DNA from: Endobacter medicaginis
Lineage (GTDB): Bacteria > Pseudomonadota > Alphaproteobacteria > Acetobacterales > Acetobacteraceae
Direction: 5' to 3'
DNA length: 64,000 bases
NCBI RefSeq assembly: GCF_014192375.1
Contig: NZ_JACHXV010000002.1
Coordinates: 329,015 to 393,014 of the forward strand
Part shown: piece after piece, positions 49,621-58,839 of the stretch
Layout of the letters: each line of letters starts with the position of its first letter
Position numbering within the stretch: the first letter of the stretch is position 1
The notes under the pieces: model-generated
Told to the model about the DNA's origin: nothing
Database searches by the model: none
What the model saw: only the letters and a program-made list of their open reading frames with translations
Position numbers and translations under genes: made by a program

Positions 49621-52023
49621 ATGGCCCCCAAATATGCCCCTGTCCTGCCGCGCCGGAGGGCTGCGCGACCGGCCATGGCTCTGATCACGACCCTGACATT
49701 CTGTGCAGGCAGCCCCCTCACGCTGGCCGACGCGGCGAAGCCGAAGGCCAGATCCCATCATCGCCCTGCGGCGAAGCCGGTGGCGAGCAGCGTCGAGACG
49801 GTCAGCGTGGTGGCCCGGCGCGCACGACCGCATGCGGCGGTCGAGGTGGTCAGTCGTGAGCAGATGGACCGCTTCATCGCCGGCAGCTCGCCGATGCAGA
49901 TCCTCGCCCGGACGACGCCGGGGGCGAACTTCACTTCCGACGACGCCTTCGGCCTCGATACGGTGGCGAACCTGCTCTACGTGCGCGGCTTCAACCAGAC
50001 CCAGCTCGGCGTGGCGATGGACGGCATCCCGATGGGCGGCCAGGGTTTCCACAACTGGAACGGCCTCGGTGTCGACCAGATGCAGATCCAGGAAAACATC
50101 ACCGGCCTGACCATGTCGCAGGGCGCGGGCGCGCTCGACATTCCGTCGGCGCAGACGCTGGGGGGTGCGATCACCTTCACCACCGACGATCCCGAAGACA
50201 GGCTGGGCGGTCGCGTCAGCCAGCTTTTCGGCAGCAACAACGGCTTCCGCACCTTCGCCCGCATCGACAGCGGCGTGCTGAACGCGACCGGCACCAAGTT
50301 CTACGTCTCGTACGCACGCACCGCGCAGGACATGTGGAAAGGCTTCGGCGACCAGCAGGAACACCAGGCGAATGCGAAACTGGTTCAGCCGATCAACACA
50401 CGCGGCAAGATCACCGCCGTGTTCGACTACTCCAATTTCGACCAGTACAACTATCTCAGCCTGACCAAGAACATGTGGCGCCTGCTCGGTCGAGACTACA
50501 CCTATCTCAAGCCGGATTACGAGCTGGCCAAGGAGTATGCCGTCGCCGCACAGAACGGCACCATTCCGGCCGGACTGCCGGCCGGCATCACCGCCGACGA
50601 GGTCGGCGACATCGCCTATGACGGCACCCAGGAACAGCGCAATTACCTCTCGGCAGTCACCGGCGACTACAGGCTGACATCGCAGCTGAACTCGAAGACG
50701 ATCGCCTATGCGCATGTCTCCAACGGCGTGTATCAGGGCACCAACAATTTCCTCACCTCGCCCGATTCCGGCGTGCCGATGGTCTCGCAGGCCGGCCATC
50801 CCGACGTGCGCCGGATCGGCTTCACGCAAGCCTTCGACCTCAAGCTCGACCACCACGATATCCAGACCGGCGTGTGGTACGAGAACGACCGCTTCCGCTA
50901 CCCGTCGCGCCTCTACGAGGACGGCGTCGACGCCGCGCACAACTCCAAGAGCGACTACTATGCCTGGCAGGCGACGACATGGTGGTCGGATGCGTTCAAC
51001 ACCAACACCTTCCAGTATTATCTCCAGGACAGCTGGCATCTGCGGCCCGACATGGTGCTGCTGGCGGGGTTCAAATCGCTGGTGCAGACCACCCATGGCG
51101 GCACCAAGGAAGACAACAGCTCCGATCTCGCTGCCTGGGGCGTGTATTACAGCCATCCGGCGGCCGGCAGCCTGACGGCTGCGAACGGATTCCTGCCTCA
51201 CTTCTCCTGGGACTGGCATTTCCTGCATCATCACGAGCTTTACTGGGATATCGCCGAGAACATGCGCGCCTATGATTTCGGTTCGCAGTCCGGGTCGGGA
51301 AATCCATGGGGCGGGCTGGGCAGCTCCACCAACTCGGCGCAATCCGTGTTCGATGCAGCCCGCCAGACGCTCAGACCGGAGCGCTCCTGGAACTACGTGG
51401 TGGGCTATCGCTTCGATTCGACGATCTTTTCGGGCAGCGCCGACTACTATCACACCGATTTCATCAACCGCCTCGCCGCCATCACCACCGGACCGGCCGA
51501 CAATGCCTATTCGGCCTTCGTCAATGTCGGCCACGAGACGATGAACGGCGCCGACGTGCTGGGCACGATCCGGCCGCTGCGCGGGCTGGAACTCACCAAC
51601 AGCTTCAGCTGGAACGATGCGACCTATGAAGGCGCGCTGCCCTCATCCGGCGGCGACAGCATCGACATCAAGGGACGCCACCAAGTCTATTATCCGAAAT
51701 ACATGTACAAGGCCAACCTCAACTACACGTATCACGGCGTGGTTTTCAATTTTGCCGCGACGTACAACGCCAAACGCCCGATGACCTATACCAACGACGA
51801 ATACATTCCCTCCTACTGGACGACGGACCTCACCGTTTCCTACGATTTCGTCAACATCCCGCATCTGCGCGACCTGAAGATTTCCTTCGGGATCACCAAC
51901 CTCGCCAACCAGAACTATATCGGCGGCGTCTACGGTGCCGCCGCGATCAGCGGCGACGACAATGCCAACCTGTTCGTCGCGGCACCGCGTCAGTATTTCG
52001 GCACCGTGGCGGCGCGGTTCTGA
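49621..52023 (+). CDS. TonB-dependent receptor (C)
   Basis: Outer-membrane receptor of 800 residues with a signal region (AMALITTLTFCAGSPLTLADA) and a TonB box-like VETVSVVAR. The plug has LLYVRGFNQTQLGVAMDGIP and a beta-barrel runs to the terminal FGTVAARF. It lacks the Cys-His motif of receptors A and B and is only distantly related to them. The barrel shows the aromatic-rich pattern of iron-complex receptors, but the substrate is not readable. ATG at 49621 with AGGAG 8 nt upstream. It ends 2 bp from the convergent GGDEF gene. Confidence 0.92.
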   Translation: MAPKYAPVLPRRRAARPAMALITTLTFCAGSPLTLADAAKPKARSHHRPAAKPVASSVETVSVVARRARPHAAVEVVSREQMDRFIAGSSPMQILARTTPGANFTSDDAFGLDTVANLLYVRGFNQTQLGVAMDGIPMGGQGFHNWNGLGVDQMQIQENITGLTMSQGAGALDIPSAQTLGGAITFTTDDPEDRLGGRVSQLFGSNNGFRTFARIDSGVLNATGTKFYVSYARTAQDMWKGFGDQQEHQANAKLVQPINTRGKITAVFDYSNFDQYNYLSLTKNMWRLLGRDYTYLKPDYELAKEYAVAAQNGTIPAGLPAGITADEVGDIAYDGTQEQRNYLSAVTGDYRLTSQLNSKTIAYAHVSNGVYQGTNNFLTSPDSGVPMVSQAGHPDVRRIGFTQAFDLKLDHHDIQTGVWYENDRFRYPSRLYEDGVDAAHNSKSDYYAWQATTWWSDAFNTNTFQYYLQDSWHLRPDMVLLAGFKSLVQTTHGGTKEDNSSDLAAWGVYYSHPAAGSLTAANGFLPHFSWDWHFLHHHELYWDIAENMRAYDFGSQSGSGNPWGGLGSSTNSAQSVFDAARQTLRPERSWNYVVGYRFDSTIFSGSADYYHTDFINRLAAITTGPADNAYSAFVNVGHETMNGADVLGTIRPLRGLELTNSFSWNDATYEGALPSSGGDSIDIKGRHQVYYPKYMYKANLNYTYHGVVFNFAATYNAKRPMTYTNDEYIPSYWTTDLTVSYDFVNIPHLRDLKISFGITNLANQNYIGGVYGAAAISGDDNANLFVAAPRQYFGTVAARF

Positions 52024-52025
52024 TG

Positions 52026-53483
52026 TCACGCCACCGATTGCAGTGAGGCCGCAGGCGCATGGGCGACGCGGAAGGTTGCGCGCCCTGCGGCCTTGGCGGC
52101 ATAGAGCGCCTCGTCGGCGCTCTGTATCAGCGCGCCCTCATGGCAAAGCGGGGTGCTGATCGCCGCACCGATGCTGACTGTCACGGCACGGCCAGGCAAG
52201 GCTTCATAGGGGCGCTGCAGGATGTCGAGGACGCCGTCGCAGCGACGCGCGCAGTCGGCGACGCTGTCGATGGGAACCATCAGCACGAACTCGTCCCCGC
52301 CGAAGCGCCCCGCGCGGCCGTCGCACTCACCGGCGATCGACAGCAGCCGTCCGGCAAAAGCCTGCAGCAGCCGGTCGCCGCTGGAGTGGCCGAACGTGTC
52401 GTTGATCGATTTGAAGTGATCGATGTCGAGGAACAGCAGCGCGAAGCGGTGCCCGGAGTCCAGCGCCGCGCTCAACTGGCGCCGAAACAGCCAGCGGTTC
52501 ATCAGCAGTGTCAGCGGATCGTGCGAGGACGCATGACGCAGGCGGATCTCGCTGCGGCGCAGACGCCGCTCCGAGCGGGCACGCTCGGCAAGCATGATGT
52601 TCGCCGGCAGCACGGTCAGCAACAGGGTGATGAGGAAGGGCTGAAGCAGGATATAGCCCGGCCAGCTCCCATGCTGCGCCGCCAGCATCGCCATCGGGCC
52701 CACGCCGTGTGCCGTCAGCGCCGACGCGCAGGTGGAGACGACGAAGATGGTCATCAGGATCAGCGACGGCCCGAACTGCATCGCCAGCCACGACAGGCAC
52801 GGATAGAGCAGCAGGTAGCATTGCGTGCCCGCGAAGACGAAAGAGACGACCGACGCACCGGCGGCCAGGAGTGGCAGGACCGCCCCGGCGAGGCGGCGAC
52901 GCCGCCACAGGCCCGACAGATCGATCCTGCGCAGACCTGAATGCGCAATCACGACTGTCATCGGCATTGCCAGCAGCAGGCCGAGCGCGTCGCAGCAGAT
53001 CCATTGGATGAAGTCGAGTCCGAGCAGGCCGCCACCGTTGATCAAGGCCGTCAGCAGCGTTCCGACGCAAGCCTCCACGCAGGCAGAGACCAGCGCGATG
53101 AGGCCGAACACCGACAGTCTGCGGATCCGCGTCAGATCTGTGGTCGCGCCGCAGAAGCGCCGCGCGGCAGCGGCGGCGATGACTGACTGAAACAGGTTGA
53201 GCAGCACGTAGAGAGCGTTATTGGTCAGTGACCAGGGCTTGAGCAGGTTGAGTGCGAAGTTGATGACAAGGCAGGCAGCAACCACGGCCACGACCTGCCC
53301 CGACCGCAGCACGAGGAGTGCCGCGCTCAACGCGGCATTGGCGCTCCAAAACGAGGAATAGCCTTGCTGATCGCAGCACAGCAGCCGCACGACCAGTGCA
53401 TTCAGCGTGAACCACGCCACCAGCAGCGCGGCATCGCCCGTCGATCGTCGCCGCTCCGCCTGCCTCGCGAATGTGAGCCGCAT
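52026..53483 (-). CDS. MASE1-type membrane diguanylate cyclase
   Basis: The 485-residue protein has eight or so hydrophobic segments over residues 15-300 (MASE1-like sensor region). A C-terminal GGDEF domain follows with HDPLTLLMNR, LFLDIDHFKSINDTFGHSSG and an intact active site GRFGGDEFVLM (GGDEF at 395-399). It should make cyclic-di-GMP from two GTP. The RxxD inhibitory site normally found just upstream of GGDEF is not seen (the stretch reads GECDGRAGRF), so feedback inhibition may be absent. The input signal is unknown. It is separated from the antiporter gene by about 100 bp on the same strand. Confidence 0.9.
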   Translation of the reverse strand: MRLTFARQAERRRSTGDAALLVAWFTLNALVVRLLCCDQQGYSSFWSANAALSAALLVLRSGQVVAVVAACLVINFALNLLKPWSLTNNALYVLLNLFQSVIAAAAARRFCGATTDLTRIRRLSVFGLIALVSACVEACVGTLLTALINGGGLLGLDFIQWICCDALGLLLAMPMTVVIAHSGLRRIDLSGLWRRRRLAGAVLPLLAAGASVVSFVFAGTQCYLLLYPCLSWLAMQFGPSLILMTIFVVSTCASALTAHGVGPMAMLAAQHGSWPGYILLQPFLITLLLTVLPANIMLAERARSERRLRRSEIRLRHASSHDPLTLLMNRWLFRRQLSAALDSGHRFALLFLDIDHFKSINDTFGHSSGDRLLQAFAGRLLSIAGECDGRAGRFGGDEFVLMVPIDSVADCARRCDGVLDILQRPYEALPGRAVTVSIGAAISTPLCHEGALIQSADEALYAAKAAGRATFRVAHAPAASLQSVA

Positions 53484-53586
53484 CGCGCCCTCCCGCCCCG
53501 TCGCGACCTGCAGACACGAAGGGGCCCGACGCCTGCGAGACCGATCCTAGGCAGCAAGGCGTTAACGGGAAGTTGAGGCGTGCGGC

Positions 53587-56175
53587 CTAATCGTCATAGG
53601 CGGCGCGCAGATCCGACAGGCTGCCGCTGGCGATGCGCATGAGCTGGCGGCGCTCCTCGAGCCCCAGATCGGGTACGCGGTCGACCTGGGGATCCGGCAT
53701 CACCGCCGCCTCCGGCAGCGCCATCACATTGCGCGCGATGACCGGATGCTCGGCGACCAGACGGCGGAAATCGGCCCGGCTGAGGGCCAGCAGGTGACCG
53801 AAGCTCAGCGAGCGCACCGTGGCCGGCAGCGGCCGGTCGTCAAGCACCTCGCGGCCGCCGACGATGCTGCCGGGGCCGAACTCGATGTCGTGTTCGGCGA
53901 TGTGCGCCTCCAGCCGCCCCGCGCTGACCAGATAGACGGTGCGCGGCTTGCGGTCGCGTTCGAGCAGCGTCTCGCCCGGCCAGGCGAAATGGATCGAGGC
54001 GGTCATCGCCAGATCGTGCAGGGCGGCATCCGGCAGGTCGGCGAGCGCGGGGAAGCGGCGGATGCGCTCCTCGATGCCACCCTTGAGGTTGAATTTCAGC
54101 CGCCGGTCGAAGGCGTTGCGACGGGTTTCCACGTCGCGCAGGATACGCTCGTGCAGTTCCTCGCCGATCAGCGCCTCGTCGAGCATGTCGTCGTATTCCT
54201 GGCTCTCCAGACGCAGCGCGATCAGCCGCAACAGGCGCGATTCGAGCGCCTCCGCGTAGCCCGAATAGTGCAGTCGCATGGTATCGAGTGCGGCAGAAAG
54301 CTGCTTCTCGCGCCGCTCGATGACTTCGGAAACGATCTCGGCGACGCGCCCGCCCAGCATCGGCTCCATCCGGCGCTGCATGAAGCGGCGCAGCGCGGTC
54401 GAGATGAGATGCGTGATCATCAGCATCTCGAAGCGTTCCATCATCGCATACATCAGCAGCCGGTCGATGCGGAAGCGATAGTGGATCCACTGCGCGAGGC
54501 GAAAGCGGAAGGTGGGCTGAAGGCGCCGTCGCGCGGCACGCACATAGCCGTAGCGGCCGTCCATGCGCGCGCCGTCGATCATCGCCTCGGCGGTGCGCAG
54601 CAGGTTCTCCATCACCGGGCGCGACAGGCCGCGGATCTTGAACAGGTCGAGCAGGATCGAGCGTTCCTGGGTCGCCGCGGTAATCAGCGCGAGCGTCACG
54701 CGCTGGCGGTCGGTGAGCGCGGTGTCGAAGGTGTTGGCCTCCTCCTCGTCGGCGATGCGGCGGTCGAGATGCTCGACGACATGGCGGACGGAATGGCCGG
54801 AAATGCCGAGATCGGAGGCAAGCTGCCGCGTCTTGTCGCGCACCTCGCCCAGGCCAAGGGCGAGCACCTGATGATGCAGGGCGGAATCGATCGGCGAAAG
54901 CTGGTCGAGCTTGAAGAACAGCACCAGGTAACGCAGCGTCACCCCGTTCACCAGCAGGGTGATGAGCACGAAGCCGGTGGCGATGACGCCGACGAAATGC
55001 GCGACCGCAGCCGAGACGTTCTGGTTCTCTGTCACGGCGAGAGCAAGGGCAAGGGTGATCGCGCCGCGCAGACCACCCCACCAGATCGTCACCTTGTAGG
55101 GGTTGGGCACCGGCCGCGACAACCCGGCGATGGTCAGCAGCGGCAACAGGCCGAACAGGATCAGGCCACGCGCAGCCAGGGCGGCGACCAGCGCGACAGC
55201 GATCAGCACCCAGTCCCAACCGGTCATGCCGAACAGCAGGCGCGGCACCAGCATCGAGGCCAGCACGAACACCAGCGAGCCCGCCCAGAACACGAGCTGC
55301 TCCCACAGTTCGCGCAGGAAGCTCCAGGTCTTGGGGCGCAGCGTCGAGGGACCATAGACCGACACCGTCAGCCCGGCCGCGGCGGTGGCGACCACGCCGG
55401 AGAAGCCGAGCATGTCGTCACAGACGATATAGGCGATGTAGGGCAAGGCCAGCGTCAGCGTGACCTCTCCGGCGACCGTGCCGCCGAAGAAGGTGATCAG
55501 CCACAGCGTCACCCGCCCCATTACCACGCCGACGGCGAGCGCGCCGACAAAGGAGACGACGAACGTCCACGCCGCCTGCATCACGCCCACCTCGGCGTGG
55601 GTGGTGGTGGCGTGCAGCAGGATGGTGAAGATCGAGATCGCGGCGGCGTCGTTGAGCAGCGCCTCGCCCTCGACCAGCCGGGTCAGCCGGCTCGATGCGC
55701 CGATGTCGCGGAAGATCGCGCTCACCGCCGACGGATCGGTGTTTGCCACGATCGCGCCCAGCATCAGGCACACCGTGAGACTCATGTTGGTAAACGGATA
55801 CAGCGCGAACCCGATCGCGGTGAAGCTGACCATCACCGCCACCACCGCCATCAGCAGCACCGTGGTCAGGTCGTGCCACAGGCGGCGCACGTCGATCGCA
55901 AGCGCCCCCTGGAACACCAGGATCGGCAGGAAGATCAGCAGGAAGATCTCGCTGTCGCCGGGGATCTGCACCAGCGTGCGTGCGGCATCGTCGAACCTGT
56001 TGGTCAGCGGCGTGCGCAGCAGCACATCGGCGAGACCGCCGATCAGTACGCCGACGAAGGCGAGCAGGATGGTCTCGGGCAGCTCCAGCCGGCGCGCGAC
56101 CGGCTGGATGGCGCTGACCACCACCAACAGGATGGCGATGGTCAGCAGCACGGCGGAGAGGCCGGAAATCATCAT
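53587..56175 (-). CDS. Na+/H+ antiporter (CPA1) with C-terminal cyclic-nucleotide-binding domain
   Basis: The 862-residue protein has twelve or so transmembrane helices over residues 5-420. The CPA1 ion-site motif GEALLNDAAAISIF and VANTDPSAVSAIFRDI are present. A long cytoplasmic region follows (helical, ~440-700), then a cNMP-binding-type beta-barrel near 720-830 (FAWPGETLLERDRKPRTVYL, GPGSIVGGREVL). The layout resembles plant SOS1-like antiporters. It exports Na+ (or K+/Li+) for H+, and its tail may gate transport. Two adjacent ATGs start it. It is the neighbour of a diguanylate cyclase, but whether the tail senses any nucleotide is not evident. Confidence 0.9.
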   Translation of the reverse strand: MMISGLSAVLLTIAILLVVVSAIQPVARRLELPETILLAFVGVLIGGLADVLLRTPLTNRFDDAARTLVQIPGDSEIFLLIFLPILVFQGALAIDVRRLWHDLTTVLLMAVVAVMVSFTAIGFALYPFTNMSLTVCLMLGAIVANTDPSAVSAIFRDIGASSRLTRLVEGEALLNDAAAISIFTILLHATTTHAEVGVMQAAWTFVVSFVGALAVGVVMGRVTLWLITFFGGTVAGEVTLTLALPYIAYIVCDDMLGFSGVVATAAAGLTVSVYGPSTLRPKTWSFLRELWEQLVFWAGSLVFVLASMLVPRLLFGMTGWDWVLIAVALVAALAARGLILFGLLPLLTIAGLSRPVPNPYKVTIWWGGLRGAITLALALAVTENQNVSAAVAHFVGVIATGFVLITLLVNGVTLRYLVLFFKLDQLSPIDSALHHQVLALGLGEVRDKTRQLASDLGISGHSVRHVVEHLDRRIADEEEANTFDTALTDRQRVTLALITAATQERSILLDLFKIRGLSRPVMENLLRTAEAMIDGARMDGRYGYVRAARRRLQPTFRFRLAQWIHYRFRIDRLLMYAMMERFEMLMITHLISTALRRFMQRRMEPMLGGRVAEIVSEVIERREKQLSAALDTMRLHYSGYAEALESRLLRLIALRLESQEYDDMLDEALIGEELHERILRDVETRRNAFDRRLKFNLKGGIEERIRRFPALADLPDAALHDLAMTASIHFAWPGETLLERDRKPRTVYLVSAGRLEAHIAEHDIEFGPGSIVGGREVLDDRPLPATVRSLSFGHLLALSRADFRRLVAEHPVIARNVMALPEAAVMPDPQVDRVPDLGLEERRQLMRIASGSLSDLRAAYDD

Positions 56176-56300
56176 CGTGTTGCGGCAGCCTCCGTCGATC
56201 GTGTCGGAACAGCAACGCCTGCTCAGGCATCAGGCAGTATTGTGCCACCGATTATCCGTCACGCCGACCCCGGACCGGGTAAAAATGCCTCACCGACCGA

Positions 56301-56903
56301 TCAATCCGTCTCCACTGCCGCGATCCAGGCGCGGGCGCGTGCTTCGGGATCGGCATGCGCGAGCACATCGGAGACCACCGCCACCGCATCGGCCCCGGCC
56401 GCGCGGCAGGCGCGGGCACGCTCGAGGGTGATGCCGCCGATCGCGACCAGCGGCAATGCGCCGATCCGGGCGCGCCAGGCCCCGAGCCGGGCGAGGCCCT
56501 GCGGCGCCCAGGGCATCTTCTTGAGCGTGGTCGGCCAGATCGGGCCTAGGGCCACGTAGTCAGGGGCCACCGACAGCGCACGGTCGAGCTCGGCCTCGTC
56601 ATGCGTACTGACGCCCAGTTTCAGCCCGGCGCGTCGGATGGCGGGCAGGTCGGCGGTATCGAGATCCTCCTGGCCGAGATGCAGCGCCTGCGCGCCCTGC
56701 GCGACCGCCAGCTCCCAGTGATCGTTGACCACTAACAGCGCGCCTGCCGCCTGACAGGCCGCAAGGGCCGCGTCGATCTCGCGCGACAGCCGCACCGTGT
56801 CGTCGGACTTGATCCTGAGCTGCACCAGCCGCGCGCCGGCGCCTGTCAGCCGCGACACCCAGGACGCACTGTCCACCACCGGATAGAACCCCGGCAGCCT
56901 CAC
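56301..56903 (-). CDS. thiE: Thiamine-phosphate synthase
   Basis: Joins the thiazole phosphate and HMP-diphosphate to form thiamine phosphate. The 200-residue TIM barrel has [62 protein letters not shown] and [14 protein letters not shown]. The C-terminal [20 protein letters not shown] binds phosphate. The start is GTG at 56903, overlapping the thiG stop (GTGA). It is the last gene of the thi operon. Confidence 0.93.
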   Translation of the reverse strand: MRLPGFYPVVDSASWVSRLTGAGARLVQLRIKSDDTVRLSREIDAALAACQAAGALLVVNDHWELAVAQGAQALHLGQEDLDTADLPAIRRAGLKLGVSTHDEAELDRALSVAPDYVALGPIWPTTLKKMPWAPQGLARLGAWRARIGALPLVAIGGITLERARACRAAGADAVAVVSDVLAHADPEARARAWIAAVETD

Positions 56904-57676
56904 TGGAACGGCGTGCCGAGCACCGGCGTGGAGGGAGCGGCCATGTCGCGCATCGGCACCGGCCCGGCCTCGAACCCGGCGCGGCCGGCCTCGATCGCCA
57001 GCGCCATCGCCCGCGCCATCGCCACCGGATCGCCCGCCCCGGCCACCGCCGTATTGAGCAGGATGCCGTCGAACCCTAGCTCCATCGCCGCCGCGGCGTG
57101 GCTCGGCAGGCCGATCCCGGCGTCGACGATCAGCGGGATGTCGGGATGATGCGCCCGCAGCGCACGCAGGCCGTAGACGTTGTTGAGCCCCCTGCCCGTG
57201 CCGATCGGCGCGCCCCAGGGCATCAGCACCTCGCAGCCGGCGTCGCGCAGATGTGCGGCGGTGACCAGATCCTCGGTGCAGTAGGGCAGCACGCGGAACC
57301 CGTCGGCGGTGAGCTCACGCGCCGCCTCCACCAGGCCGAACGGGTCGGGATGCAGCGTGTCGGCCTCGCCGATCACCTCGAGCTTGATCCAGTCGGTCTC
57401 GAAGATCTCGCGCGCCATCTGCGCGGTGGCGATCGCCTCGCGTGCCGAATGGCAGCCGGCGGTATTGGGCAGCACGCGCACGCCGAGTTCGCCGAGCAGC
57501 GCGAAGAACCGCTGCTGTCCCGAGGCCGCGCCGCCGGTCTCACGTCGCACCGACACCGTCACCACCCCAGCCGACGAGGCACGCACCGCATCGGCCAGCA
57601 CCGCGGGCGAGGGATATTGCGCCGTGCCGAGCAGCAAGCGCGAGGCCAGCTCGACGCCGTAAAGACTGAAACCCAT
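56900..57676 (-). CDS. thiG: Thiazole synthase
   Basis: Forms the thiazole ring from deoxyxylulose 5-P, ThiS-thiocarboxylate and dehydroglycine. The 258-residue barrel shows [20 protein letters not shown], the Schiff-base lysine in [45 protein letters not shown] and the phosphate-binding [23 protein letters not shown] at 57676, 12 nt after thiS. Confidence 0.95.
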   Translation of the reverse strand: MGFSLYGVELASRLLLGTAQYPSPAVLADAVRASSAGVVTVSVRRETGGAASGQQRFFALLGELGVRVLPNTAGCHSAREAIATAQMAREIFETDWIKLEVIGEADTLHPDPFGLVEAARELTADGFRVLPYCTEDLVTAAHLRDAGCEVLMPWGAPIGTGRGLNNVYGLRALRAHHPDIPLIVDAGIGLPSHAAAAMELGFDGILLNTAVAGAGDPVAMARAMALAIEAGRAGFEAGPVPMRDMAAPSTPVLGTPFQ

Positions 57677-57688
57677 CGTCGCGCGCTT

Positions 57689-57886
57689 TCAGCCGCCCTG
57701 CATCGGGCCGACGATCTCGACGCTGCTGCCCGGCCGCAAGGCGGCGGAACCGCGCGCCCGGACGGCGACGAAATCGCCGTCCAGCGCGGTCGCGACCCGG
57801 GCCGAGGCCAGGCCGAGCTCATCGATCAGGGCGGCGAGGTCACCGGCCACACAGTCGCGGCTCTCGCCGTTGAGCAGGATCTGCAT
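57689..57886 (-). CDS. thiS: Sulfur carrier protein ThiS
   Basis: The 65-residue ubiquitin-like protein starts MQILLNGESRDC and ends in the essential Gly-Gly (GPMQGG), the C terminus that becomes the thiocarboxylate sulfur donor for ThiG. A longer frame exists upstream, but the ATG at 57886 gives the standard size. It lies 5 nt behind thiO. Confidence 0.94.
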   Translation of the reverse strand: MQILLNGESRDCVAGDLAALIDELGLASARVATALDGDFVAVRARGSAALRPGSSVEIVGPMQGG

Positions 57887-57891
57887 GAGGG

Positions 57892-58839
57892 TCAGTCTAG
57901 CGCCGACACCGCCTGCGCGCCAAGCCACGGGCCGAGCAGGAAGCCATGGCGGAAGGCGCCATTGGCGTGCCAGACTCCAGCCGCGTCGCGGATCAGGGCG
58001 GGCAGGTTGTCGTCGAAACCCGGTCGCAGCCCCGCACCGAGCTCCAGCATCTCCGCCTCGGCGAAGGCCGGGTGCAGCGCGTAGGCCGCGTTCATCAGTT
58101 CGACCGCCGAGCGCAACGTCATCGGCCCCGCACGGCCACCTTCGAGCATGGTCGCACCCACCATGAAGCGGCCATCGCCACGAGGCACGACATACAGCGG
58201 GATACGTGGGTGCAGCAGCCGCACCGGACGCGACAGCGCCACCTCGCGGCTGGACAGCATCACCATCTCGCCGCGAATGCCGCGCAGACCGGCCAGTGCG
58301 TCGGTCGCCGCCGTGCCTCGGCAGTCGAGCCGGCGATCGCCGGGCAGCGGCGCGGGCTCTGCCTCGAGACAGGCGACGCCGTGCCGACGCAACGCCCCGG
58401 CCAGCGCGTCCAGCGCGCGGCGCGGGTCGAGATGCGCCTCGCCGGGGAAAAACAGGCCCTGGGTGAAGCGTCCGGCCAGAGCGGGCTCGAGTTCAGCGAT
58501 CGCCTCGGCATCGACGCGCTCGTGACCGCTGGTGCGGGCGGCAAAGCGGGCCAGGTCGGGCACGTCGCGGCTGGAGGCGACGACCAGCGTGCCGGCGCGC
58601 ACCACGCCCGGGACGTGCGCCGCCCACCAGTCGATTGCGCCGGCCGCGCGCTCGACCAGCACCGCGCCCGCCGCCTCCGCCTCGCACCAGGGGGCGAGCA
58701 TGCCGCCGGCCAGATGCGAGGCGCCAGAGCGCGTCGGCACGCCGGCGGGATCGACCACCACCACCTCGCGCCCTGCTTCGGCCAGGCAGGTGGCGGCAAC
58801 CAGCCCGGCTACCCCCGCGCCACGCAGGACGATCCTCAT
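57892..58839 (-). CDS. thiO: Glycine oxidase ThiO
   Basis: FAD-dependent amine oxidase of 315 residues that oxidises glycine to the iminoacetate used for the thiazole ring. The Rossmann motif VLRGAGVAGLVAATCLAEAG is at the N terminus. SHLAGGMLAPWCEAEAAG follows, then substrate/FAD segments PLYVVPRGDGRFMVGATMLE and the C-terminal ELGAGLRPGFDDNLP and NGAFRHGFLLGP. The ATG overlaps the stop of the upstream amino-acid permease by 4 nt. The frame upstream of the ATG is the permease gene in another frame. Confidence 0.92.
   Translation of the reverse strand: MRIVLRGAGVAGLVAATCLAEAGREVVVVDPAGVPTRSGASHLAGGMLAPWCEAEAAGAVLVERAAGAIDWWAAHVPGVVRAGTLVVASSRDVPDLARFAARTSGHERVDAEAIAELEPALAGRFTQGLFFPGEAHLDPRRALDALAGALRRHGVACLEAEPAPLPGDRRLDCRGTAATDALAGLRGIRGEMVMLSSREVALSRPVRLLHPRIPLYVVPRGDGRFMVGATMLEGGRAGPMTLRSAVELMNAAYALHPAFAEAEMLELGAGLRPGFDDNLPALIRDAAGVWHANGAFRHGFLLGPWLGAQAVSALD

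Noticed and set aside
53746..56559. Plus-strand open frame of over 900 codons opposite the antiporter and thiE
   Set aside because: Composition is His/Arg/Asp/Gln-rich without structure; the minus-strand genes have clear homology.
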